NCBI RefSeq assembly: GCF_052115445.1
Contig: NZ_JBFRGR010000010.1
Location: forward strand, 124,001 to 188,000
DNA length: 64,000 nucleotides
DNA from: Paenibacillus_E sp052115445
GTDB lineage: Bacteria; Bacillota; Bacilli; Paenibacillales; NBRC-103111
Direction of reading: 5' to 3'
Shown here: in pieces, positions 35,063 through 43,200 of the stretch
Numbering within the stretch: position 1 is the first letter of the stretch
How the letters are laid out: every line of letters begins with the position of its first letter
Position numbers and translations under genes: made by a program
Notes under the pieces: model-generated
What the model was told of the DNA's origin: nothing
Database searches by the model: none
The model's input: the letters and a program-made list of their open reading frames with translations, nothing else

Positions 35063-35641
35063 GTGACACTCATAGGCAATTATTCTGTCATCGCTGATGT
35101 AAGTGCATCTTTAGTCAAGCTACTTAGAGAAAACATGACCCCAGATCCCATTCCGCAACCAGAAATGATTGGTCTCGCATCGCCTGTAGATAAAGGTGAT
35201 TTCTATCTTTCACTCTATCTTTATAATGTTCGTGAGAGCGGCAATAATCGCCAAACCCATATGATTGCTAGAGGGACGAACGAAATACAGTTTCCTCCGA
35301 TGGTTGTCGATTTAAGTTACATGGTTACGGTACAATCGCCGGCTGAGCTTTCTTCGCGAGCGTTGGATGAGCATCGCATTCTAGGCAGAGCGATGCAAGT
35401 ATTCTACGATCATTCCATCCTTCGAGGTTCGATGACAGTGGGCACATTAGCTGAGCAAGATGAAGAAGTTCGTATAATCATGGATCCTTTTAAAGGCGAG
35501 AGCCTCATGAATATGTGGAATTTCTCAGACACCCCTTACAGACTCTCCGTTGCTTACACGGTGGGGCCTGTACATATTGATTCTACGCGCATCAAAACAA
35601 CAAAAAGGGTTTCGGAAACCGATTTTCGTATTCAAGGTTAG
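35063..35641 (+). CDS. DUF4255 protein (Pvc16-like eCIS cap/terminator)
   Basis: A 192-residue DUF4255 protein. The start IGNYSVIADVSASLVKLLREN and the later YLYNVRESGNNRQTHM and MVVDLSYMVTV match Pvc16/Afp16-type proteins, which stop tube and sheath growth and cap the particle tip opposite the baseplate. GTG 35063 follows AGGCAGG. Its stop codon TAG is part of TAGGAGG, the ribosome binding site of the next gene, so these two genes are coupled. Confidence 0.85.
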   Translation: MTLIGNYSVIADVSASLVKLLRENMTPDPIPQPEMIGLASPVDKGDFYLSLYLYNVRESGNNRQTHMIARGTNEIQFPPMVVDLSYMVTVQSPAELSSRALDEHRILGRAMQVFYDHSILRGSMTVGTLAEQDEEVRIIMDPFKGESLMNMWNFSDTPYRLSVAYTVGPVHIDSTRIKTTKRVSETDFRIQG

Positions 35642-35654
35642 GAGGATTCCACAC

Positions 35655-36458
35655 GTGGATCAGATTCGAATTTCACAATTGAGATCCCGCGTTTCCCTGG
35701 TTGTGTGTGTGATTGACGCACTAACCTCTCAAGCTCCTCTTGGCAACACGACCACAGTTCACCTAGAAGGCACCCGTTCGAAAGCAATTCGTAAATCGAA
35801 TGGTTCCTATATATTCAACGATTTATCCCCCGGCGAATACCGTTTATCGGTACATAGCGAGTATTATTTTCAAGAACAAACCAACATCACAGTTAACGCA
35901 CACAATTTTATCGAAGTTGTTCAAATGAAACCGTTACCTTCGTACCCTTTTTCTCAAGGGGCAGGACTGATTCGCTTCATGCTTCAGAACGCAGCTGGCT
36001 CTCCAATTCGCAATGCTCACTTACAGTCAACCGTGCTGACGGAGGACTGTGCACGCGCGCGCGTTATGGTGGATCAAGCCGACAAAGGTGCTAATGAAAT
36101 GGCATTAGGTTCATTTACAGGAGGCATTGTAGTTGGTGATGTGTACCTGCTGCGAGGGAGAGGTTCCCAACCGGCGGAAGAAGTCATCCGCATTTCCGAA
36201 GTGCTGGAGCACCAGAAACGGTTTCGACTTGCGAATCCATTGACGAAATCGTATTCTCGTGGCGCGATGCTGCTTCCCATTCAAGAAACCCGTAGTACGG
36301 AACGTGGAGAGGTTGTGATTGCTTTTCGAGGTAATCGGATCCCGACGTTTCATACCGAGTTGGTTATCACGTATGGGATGGATAGCGAGCATAAGATCAA
36401 GGATCTCGCAGTAGTAGAAGGCACAACAACTAACCTTGGCACGATACATCTCGCGTAA
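35655..36458 (+). CDS. eCIS-associated protein with carboxypeptidase-regulatory-like domain
   Basis: A 267-residue protein with GTG start at 35655 behind AGGAGG. The first 90 residues form a beta-sandwich (VVCVIDALTSQAPL, SNGSYIFNDLSPGEYRLSV, EYYFQEQTNITVNA), similar to carboxypeptidase regulatory domains; the rest is less clear (GIVVGDVYLLRGRGSQPAEE, LGTIHLA). No helix crosses the membrane. Co-transcription between DUF4255 and the sheath gene suggests a structural or decoration role in the particle. I do not recognise a named homologue. Confidence 0.6.
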   Translation: MDQIRISQLRSRVSLVVCVIDALTSQAPLGNTTTVHLEGTRSKAIRKSNGSYIFNDLSPGEYRLSVHSEYYFQEQTNITVNAHNFIEVVQMKPLPSYPFSQGAGLIRFMLQNAAGSPIRNAHLQSTVLTEDCARARVMVDQADKGANEMALGSFTGGIVVGDVYLLRGRGSQPAEEVIRISEVLEHQKRFRLANPLTKSYSRGAMLLPIQETRSTERGEVVIAFRGNRIPTFHTELVITYGMDSEHKIKDLAVVEGTTTNLGTIHLA

Positions 36459-36528
36459 CCCTAATTAGTAGAATGGACACGTCCATCTTCTATACAAAAT
36501 GACAAGCAGAAAGGAGAGAACTGGTTTC

Positions 36529-36555
36529 ATGTCTTTGGCCATATTTAATAAGTAA
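36529..36555 (+). CDS. possible eight-codon leader ORF upstream of the sheath gene
   Basis: ATG with seven codons (MSLAIFNK) ending in TAA, preceded by AAAGGAG at 12 bases. It ends 29 bases before the sheath start. It could be a translational leader or chance; kept because the ribosome binding site is strong and the sheath gene's own site (GGGG) is weak. Confidence 0.25.
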   Translation: MSLAIFNK

Positions 36556-36584
36556 GCAGTGCCATCTGACTGAACTGGGGAACA

Positions 36585-38318
36585 ATGGCTGACTATTTAT
36601 CACCTGGAGTCTATGTGGAAGAGTTTGACAGCGGAGCACAACCGCTTGAGGGTGCAAGCACAAGTACGGCCGGGTTTATAGGGCTTGCGCAAAGAGGTGA
36701 AATTGAAGGTGTCCCTCAACTGGTTACGAGCGTAGCTGATTTCCACCGTTTATTCGGGAGCTACTTGTCCGAGAATGAATTCGGCGAATATCGTTTCCTT
36801 TCTTATGCAGTAGAGCATTTCTACTTAAACGGAGGTAATCGCTGTTTCGTAATGCGTGTAGCGCCAACTGACGCGAAAGTAGCAACGAACAAAGCGGCTT
36901 CGAATAAAGAATCAGCAATTATTGAGATTGCTTCCAAGAACCCTGGAACATGGGGGAATCAAGTTCGTATCGTGGTTGTGCCAGCTAGCAAAGCCAAGAC
37001 GCAAATCTATGAAGTGCTAGGTGAAACACAATATCGCGTGAAAAACAACGCTGGCTTTAACGTTGGCGACGTTGTTGCTTTTGAAGCAGCAGGCGTGAAA
37101 CAATACAGCAAAGTTGTCGCTTCCCAAGATAACATTATCTCTCTGTCTGAGGCTCTTGATGGCGATGTAGTTGATAGCGGACTACTTCCATCTAAAGTAT
37201 TAACGACAAGTGAATTCACGCTTCACGTATTCTATGGTGACGAAGCTGAGACGTATGAGAAGGTATCCCTGAACATTACGGCAGCGAATCACATTGAGAA
37301 AATCGTTTCCCGTTCCAACATTATTACGGTGAAGGACTTGACAGAAGGTCAAGATCTTGGCGCAATCGCTCCTTTCGAGGTGCTTTCCGGCGAGAACGAA
37401 ACAGCTGGCAAATTCCAAATCGCTTTGTCTGGCGGCAGCAACGGTTCCATCGCGAATGTAACGCCTGATATTTACATGGGTGTTGACCGTGGTCCTGGTA
37501 AACGTACAGGGATTCAGTCTTTCATCGATAACGATGTCGTGTCCATCATTGCGATTCCAGGTGTAACTGAGCCGACGGTTCAATTATCCCTTGTAGCGCA
37601 CTGTGAAAACTTGGGCAGCCGCTTTGCGGTTCTCGATATTCCACGCGAGAAAACCAAGGTAGCGGATGTTATGACACACCGCAACATCTTTGACAGCTCT
37701 TATGCAGCGATGTACAACCCGTGGTTGCAAGTTTTCGATCCATTAGATAAACGCAATATTTACATACCGCCATCTGGTTCCGTCATCGGTATCTACTCCC
37801 GTTCCGACCAATCCCGTGGTGTTCAAAAAGCGCCAGCGAATGAAGTTGTTCGCGGAGCAGTTGGCCTAGATTGCCAATATAACAAAGGCGAGCAAGATAT
37901 TCTAAACCCACAAGGCGTTAACTTGATCCGTCATTTTGCTGGACAAGGTATTCGTGTATGGGGTGCTCGTACAACATCGTCGAACGGTTTATGGAAATAT
38001 GTGAACGTAAGACGTTTGTTCATCTTTATCGAAGAGTCCATCAAGAACGGCACGAACTGGGTTGTCTTCGAACCGAATGACGAACAGCTTTGGGCACGTG
38101 TACAGCGGACGATTGATGCGTTCTTGACGCGGGTGTGGAGAGATGGTGCTTTGATGGGCGGAAGTCCTTCTGAAGCGTTCTACATTAATATTGGCCGCAG
38201 CACAATGACACAGGATGACATCGATAATGGTCGACTGATCTGCGTAATCGGGGTTGCTCCGGTGAAACCTGCCGAGTTCGTGATCTTCCGTATTACTCAG
38301 AAAACAAGAGAAGAATAG
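36585..38318 (+). CDS. contractile sheath protein
   Basis: A 577-residue sheath protein, the contractile outer cylinder of the eCIS. It starts ADYLSPGVYVEE, a hallmark of phage-tail and PVC/Afp sheath proteins, followed by STAGFIGLAQRGEIEGVP and, near the end, WRDGALMGGSPSEAFYINIG and the C-terminal RITQKTREE. The middle region (about residues 110-290) is a variable insertion domain that would be exposed on the particle surface. This locus has a single sheath gene, where many eCIS have two or three. It is expressed just before the tube gene. Confidence 0.95.
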   Translation: MADYLSPGVYVEEFDSGAQPLEGASTSTAGFIGLAQRGEIEGVPQLVTSVADFHRLFGSYLSENEFGEYRFLSYAVEHFYLNGGNRCFVMRVAPTDAKVATNKAASNKESAIIEIASKNPGTWGNQVRIVVVPASKAKTQIYEVLGETQYRVKNNAGFNVGDVVAFEAAGVKQYSKVVASQDNIISLSEALDGDVVDSGLLPSKVLTTSEFTLHVFYGDEAETYEKVSLNITAANHIEKIVSRSNIITVKDLTEGQDLGAIAPFEVLSGENETAGKFQIALSGGSNGSIANVTPDIYMGVDRGPGKRTGIQSFIDNDVVSIIAIPGVTEPTVQLSLVAHCENLGSRFAVLDIPREKTKVADVMTHRNIFDSSYAAMYNPWLQVFDPLDKRNIYIPPSGSVIGIYSRSDQSRGVQKAPANEVVRGAVGLDCQYNKGEQDILNPQGVNLIRHFAGQGIRVWGARTTSSNGLWKYVNVRRLFIFIEESIKNGTNWVVFEPNDEQLWARVQRTIDAFLTRVWRDGALMGGSPSEAFYINIGRSTMTQDDIDNGRLICVIGVAPVKPAEFVIFRITQKTREE

Positions 38319-38359
38319 TCTAACGTTAGATATTACGCATATTAGGAAAGGGGTATATT

Positions 38360-38794
38360 ATGGCTGGCGAACGTAGGGATCCATACCGCAATTTTAGATT
38401 TAGAATTGAAGTAGAAGGTATTCAACAAGCTGGATTCAGCGAAATTTCTGGATTTGATGCTTCCTTATCGGTAATTGAATACAGAGAAGGAAACGAAACC
38501 ATCACGCCTCGGAAACTTCCGGGTCTTGCTAAATACGGTAACATCTCATTGAAATGGGGAGTTACAGACTCCATGGATATGTACAACTGGATGTCAGAGT
38601 CCATTCAAGGTAAAATCTCCCGCAAAACGGTTACGATTATCGCGATCAACGAAGAGGGCGGAGATGTAGCTACTTGGCAGGTTATCGAAGCATGGCCATC
38701 CAAGTACTCAGCACCAAGCTTCAAAGGGACTGGGAACGAAGTTGCCATCGAGAGCTTAGAACTTGCACATGAAGGTATGACACGTACGAAGTAA
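38360..38794 (+). CDS. inner tube protein 1 (Pvc1-like)
   Basis: A 144-residue tube protein of the T4 gp19/Hcp-like fold. Signs are DPYRNFRFRIEVEGIQQAGF, EYREGNETITPRKLPGLAKY, ISLKWGVTDSMDMYNW and the end AIESLELAHEGMTRTK. It polymerises to form the inner tube beneath the sheath. It is 41 bases after the sheath gene, with AAAGGGG before the ATG, and is followed by two hairpins that probably set high sheath/tube yield. Confidence 0.93.
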   Translation: MAGERRDPYRNFRFRIEVEGIQQAGFSEISGFDASLSVIEYREGNETITPRKLPGLAKYGNISLKWGVTDSMDMYNWMSESIQGKISRKTVTIIAINEEGGDVATWQVIEAWPSKYSAPSFKGTGNEVAIESLELAHEGMTRTK

Positions 38795-38858
38795 ACGAGG
38801 ATAAACGAAACCGTCGTCCATTAGGGACGAAAGCGTTTGTCAAGGTTGATACGAAGTG

Positions 38859-38881
38859 AAAAGTATATAGATTATACTTTT
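38859..38881. repeat. inverted repeat after the tube gene
   Basis: AAAAGTATA and TATACTTTT form a perfect nine-base inverted repeat around TAGAT; it may stabilise the 3' end of the sheath/tube message. Confidence 0.6.
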
Positions 38882-38897
38882 GCTATCTACGATAGTT

Positions 38898-38945
38898 AGA
38901 GTAGGTGCCGGAGCGAATACCTCCGGTTCCTGACTCTTCTTTTTG
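38898..38945 (+). terminator. intra-operon terminator after the sheath/tube genes
   Basis: AGAGT.AGG..CCGGAG pairs with CTCCGG..CCT.ACTCT (outer and inner stems) and is followed by TCTTTTTG. Positioned after the sheath and tube genes, it would lower expression of the downstream assembly and baseplate genes that are needed in few copies. Confidence 0.75.
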
Positions 38946-38995
38946 TTAAAATAGAAGAATTTATTGTTTGTAACCACGAAGGAGGTAAAGACATC

Positions 38996-39367
38996 ATGGC
39001 TTTCAAAACAGAATATGAATTTGAACTTCCTAGAGGGTATGTAGATGACAATGGTACGCTTCACAAAAAAGGTGTTATGCGCTTAGCGACAGCGGCGGAT
39101 GAAATTTTACCGATGCGTGACCAGCGTGTTCAGCAAAATCCAGGCTATTTAACGATCATTTTGCTTACACGTGTCATTACAAATTTAGGGGACTTGCGTG
39201 CGATTGATACTCGAGTCGTTGAGAAGTTCTTCACAGCAGATTTAGCATTCTTGCAAAACTTCTATCGTCAAATTAACGAAATGGACGCACCAAGGGTTCA
39301 TACTAGCTGCCCAAAATGTGAGCATGAGTTCGATGTGGACGTGTCTTTTTTGGACGAGATGGCGTAA
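38996..39367 (+). CDS. eCIS tail-assembly protein, zero-frame product
   Basis: A 123-residue protein beginning AFKTEYEFELPRGYVDDNG, a small tail-assembly type seen in eCIS and T4-like tails. It ends with a zinc-ribbon-like CPKCEHEFDVDV. The ATG follows AAGGAGG. Six bases before its last four codons lies a TTTTTTG slippery sequence, so part of the ribosomes may shift to the -1 frame and add the DUF6760-like extension (see 39346-39561). Its place between the tube genes parallels the G/GT or E/E' tail-assembly chaperones of phage lambda and P2. Confidence 0.8.
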   Translation: MAFKTEYEFELPRGYVDDNGTLHKKGVMRLATAADEILPMRDQRVQQNPGYLTIILLTRVITNLGDLRAIDTRVVEKFFTADLAFLQNFYRQINEMDAPRVHTSCPKCEHEFDVDVSFLDEMA

Positions 39368-39380
39368 CGGGCTACCCCAT
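39346..39380 (+). promoter_or_regulatory. programmed -1 frameshift signal (slippery heptamer and stem-loop)
   Basis: T TTT TTG in the zero frame (39346-39352) is a canonical -1 slippery heptamer, the same as in phage P2 genes E/E'. After six bases, ATGGCGTA (39359-39366) can pair with TACCCCAT (39373-39380), eight positions with one C-C mismatch, around ACGGGC. Spacing and stem are as expected for a frameshift stimulator. Confidence 0.7.
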
Positions 39381-39561
39381 TGACAAAATATATGAAGAAG
39401 TAGGCTTCATTGCTTATTATTTTCATTGGTCACATGATGAAATTATGTCCATGGAACACCGTGAACGCCGTACGTGGTGCGAGGAAATTTCCCGCATCAA
39501 CCGTAATTTGAACGAAGAAGATAAAAAACAGCCAGACAATCCGTTTGATGTGTTTCGGTAA
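39346..39561 (+). CDS. DUF6760-like extension in the -1 frame
   Basis: The -1 frame opens just before the slippery site and runs 71 codons to TAA at 39559-39561. It encodes YPIDKIYEEVGFIAYYFHW, then SHDEIMSMEHRERRTWCEE and ISRINRNLNEED, the DUF6760 pattern found in eCIS loci. There is no ATG, GTG or TTG in frame before the middle of the conserved part and no ribosome binding site, so expression from the upstream gene by frameshifting (total about 188 residues) is the simplest reading. The alternatives are a non-standard start (ATT) or a base-call error. Confidence 0.75.
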   Translation, partial: FFGRDGVTGYPIDKIYEEVGFIAYYFHWSHDEIMSMEHRERRTWCEEISRINRNLNEEDKKQPDNPFDVFR

Positions 39562-39578
39562 GAGGTGAGTAACAAACA

Positions 39579-40028
39579 ATGGCAAAGAGTTCATCCAAAT
39601 TGCATAATGTAGGCGGCAACTTTCGTTTTCTCGTTGAGCTCGATGGATTGATCGTCGGAGGTTTCTCCGAGGTGACGGGCATGAAATCAGAGATCGAAGT
39701 AAAACCGTATTGGGAAGGTGGCTTGAACACCCATCCACACTACATGGTTCAACATACGAAGTACCCGAACATTGTGCTCAAGAGAGGTATCAGCAACGCC
39801 AGCGAATTGTGGGATTGGTACAACAATGCTGCACAAGGCAAAATTAGTCGCAAGAATGGCTCTATTCTTTTGTACAACGTCGAGGGCAAAGAGATGTGCC
39901 GTTGGGAATTCACAAGCGCATTTCCTGTGAAATGGAACGGACCAGACCTCAATGCAGGCAGTGCCAATGTGGCGATCGAGTCGATCGAATTGGTGCATGC
40001 AGGGTTGAAGACGATTTTTAAGAAGTAA
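39579..40028 (+). CDS. inner tube protein 2 (Pvc5-like)
   Basis: A 149-residue second tube protein: NFRFLVELDGLIVGGFSEVTG, HPHYMVQHTKYPNIVLKRG, WDWYNNAAQGKISRKNGSI and IELVHAGLKTI show the same fold as tube protein 1. Such a second tube protein forms the rings joining the tube to the baseplate hub. It begins 17 bases after the end of the frameshift extension, behind AGAGGTGAG. Confidence 0.9.
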   Translation: MAKSSSKLHNVGGNFRFLVELDGLIVGGFSEVTGMKSEIEVKPYWEGGLNTHPHYMVQHTKYPNIVLKRGISNASELWDWYNNAAQGKISRKNGSILLYNVEGKEMCRWEFTSAFPVKWNGPDLNAGSANVAIESIELVHAGLKTIFKK

Positions 40029-40247
40029 GATGATGCCATAACGTTATTCGGTTCACTAGTACATTTTCAAGTAAAATAGAATGATGGTATAACGCTATTT
40101 CTACTTTTTAAGTTGATAATGAGCCTGTAGAAGAGCAATAGCACCTTACCATAACGTTATTTGGATAGATTCCGTATTTTTCCGTGAAATAAGATGATCG
40201 CAGAACGTTATTGCTACAGTAAAACTTAAGATTATGCTTACGAAGTC
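40029..40247. repeat. intergenic repeat cluster with AACGTTATT units
   Basis: About four degenerate units share AACGTTATT or AACGCTATT, three of them preceded by AAGATGAT or AGAATGAT (beginning near 40024, 40076 and 40190). The words alternate around the palindrome AACGTT. No gene is seen. The composition resembles the repeat region at 58664-58920. Confidence 0.6.
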
Positions 40248-40265
40248 AGTTTTCTGACGAAAACT
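40248..40265 (+). promoter_or_regulatory. leader hairpin shared with the baseplate gene at 52036
   Basis: AGTTTTC and GAAAACT pair around TGAC, followed by TTTTAGGGGG, the ribosome binding site of the giant gene. The same hairpin plus TTTTAGG occurs before the baseplate gene at 52000. Confidence 0.65.
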
Positions 40266-40281
40266 TTTAGGGGGATTGTTC

Positions 40282-43200
40282 ATGAACTCTCGACAATCGC
40301 ATAAACCCCGTGGGAACAAGAAGAAGGGTTCGTTACGCTTTGCTGAAGGTAAACGCACGAATACTGTCGGCCAGACTTCTCGTCAAGCGAAGCAATTTGC
40401 CTCTGGCATTATGGGGAAGTATGGATTCGATCGGAATAATTATTTAGGTATGTTTGCTCTTATTTTTAAGGGCAAGGGATTACTGACAGACAAAGAAATA
40501 GCATCTATCAAGGACCCGAATGATCGGGCATGGATTCTGCAATTACAGCTACAACTGCAAAGCTTGAAACATCCAGAATCAGCACCTCTAATAACAAAGC
40601 AGCAAACGATTCAGCAAATTCAGAAATTAGTACAACAAAGTGGATATCGGTTACCAAAGCAAGTCCTTATAGATGAAAGTCTTCAGGATGATAAAAGAGT
40701 GTCCTCTGAACATATGTCTGCAGCCGTTGATGCGCCTGTCAAGAAGAAGAGGGGACGTAAGAGCAAGAAGGAGAAGGAATTAGCAGCCCAAATCCTAGCG
40801 GAACAAGAAATGATTCATGCTGCTAAACGTAATCTTGCACAGTCTAACCAAGAAACAATTAACGTCGTTAATAAACGAAACTCACCGATTATGCAGCGTT
40901 CGATGAGGCAGCTCGTTGCTTCGATAGGTATGTTAGCTCATTCTACAAGCAGCAAGATGAATCAACCGAGCCCTATGGTGAATGGCGTTCAACATACAGG
41001 TCACAGAACAAATAGTAGCCAGAAAACAGTGAATTTATTATATAAACAAACTTTGCGTGACAACAAGGATAATGGTCTAGTCCGTTTAAGTGAGCAGGAT
41101 GGTCATCCAACAGCTAGGGCGAATCATTCTAACGTTGCTCAGCATGTGGAAGCCATTCGGAGTACTTCCGTTTGGCTTGAACAGTTCCAATCTGGGAAGT
41201 TGAGTTTGGGACGAAATGACGATGAGGCTGGTGCCCGTTTATCTAGGCAGAGCATGCTGCAGTCGAATCCTTCTTTTCTCAATGTGGCTAAACTGATTTT
41301 GCAAGAGGTAACGCAGACGCCAATGAGTCACCGCGGGTTGACACAGCAAGGTTCGCACAAGATGAGTGATTCTGAGATGCCAAGATCTAGCTCTACAGAT
41401 TCTCAAACCATTGGAATTAGAAGATCGTTAAAGCTGGGAGAAGGTCCTTTTTCGGAAGAGTCATCACCAGGTACAGTTCGCTTTATTCGTAGTTTGCTGA
41501 GCAAACATGCTGAAGGGCAGGATGCTCAAGTCAGCAAACGACAGCCCGCTGAGCAAGATCAGGTGGAAGGCTCTATACGCACAAGAAGAAGTGAATCTTC
41601 CATTGCGAAGGGTTTTCTTTCTTCCAGCCTACAACCAATGGCGATAAATGCTGCAAGCTTAACATCAAAGTTACCTAGATCTATGCATGCTTCTGCAAGC
41701 CCATCTACTCCTAGTCGTTCTAGAAATAGGGGAGTTGATACGAGCACGAAGATTTGGCGTACGACAGGTGATCAACAGGAAGACGCTAAACCACAGCCGT
41801 CTTCACACGTGTTGCAAGAGCAAGGCACATTAACGGAAGTCGTCCAGAGATTACAACAAGAACGTAATGAAATACGGCTACAAGAAGCGGCATTAAGTCA
41901 GTCGCCAGTGATCGAACAACTGCGTATTCAGCAAGAGCAGCAGGAAGTGCAACAGCGGGTACAACGGGAAGAATTGCAAGGGCAACAAGAAGTGTTGCAA
42001 CGAATACAAAGAGTAGAACCACGAGAGCAGCAGGAAGCTCATGAACAGTTTACGCAAGCTCAGTCACAAATTTCACAAGAGAATGAGCAGACTACTAATC
42101 TAGTGCGTGAGCGGGAACGACAAGATTTTCAGCAGCGACAAGTTAGAGAGAATCATCAGGAATTGCCGGAACTACATGCAACGCAAAACAACCAAGTAGT
42201 TGGCTTACAACGTGAGCCTCAGGTAAGTCTAGGGGCGCAGGTAAACCTTGAAGAACCAGTGCAACAAGCTAAGCTAGAGCAACAAAAGCAGGGTGTGGAT
42301 ATTGCAGAGTCCGTGATTTTGCAACCGCTTGAGCAACCTGTTAAGCGAAAAAGAGGACGACCACGCAAAAATAGCAGCGTCCAACAGACAAATACAGAAA
42401 CAACGAAAGAAACAATCGTTGGATCCTCAGAGATCGCGCCTACTCCTATGGATGAGCAATCCTTAGAGAAGACGACATCCGATTCTGAGACTGTGGGATT
42501 GCCAGAGCAGGAAAGAGTAGCATCCGAACCTGTTCAGGTTGTGACAGCATACCCAAGTCAGGTGTACAGAAAACCTGCACTTATGGAAAATCGTCCAAAA
42601 GCTCAGAAAATTCAAAGCAACGAGAACTGGTTGCAGCAGCTCGTTACTATACAAAGACAACCCTCTTCTAATAACGATTTTTCCATTAGGAGTACAAATA
42701 GTGTTAACAAAGATGGCTTGCAAGTCGTAACGAATAAGGCTTCAGCCCAATTATCAGTAAACGTAGTTAAGCCTGATATAGGTTCAGATGTGTTGGCTAG
42801 ATCTACAAGTAAGCTTAGAGATCAGCGCATAGGAGAATCCGCCATAGTTCCTAGGAATACTAGTCGAACATCGATTGGAAAGGAACAGCGAGGAAGTAAT
42901 CGGCTGCACCGTCAGCAGGGAAATCGAAGCGTAGATAGTCAAAGCTTACCTATCCAACGAGAGCAGGATGTATCAGAAAGTAAACCGCAAAGAGCAATTC
43001 CTGTAGAGACCAGATTGAGGGATGAATTCCTTCCTTCTGCTGCTACACAAGGGTTACAAGAAGACAAAACTAGACAACATCCGATTAAACAAGAAGACCA
43101 GATTCAAAGCAATAGGCTAGTGGTGAGTGACAAGCAACCCACTGAGAAGTTAACCTCTGAGATTTCAGCTAAAATGGCAGAAGCGAGCGTTCGATCCATA

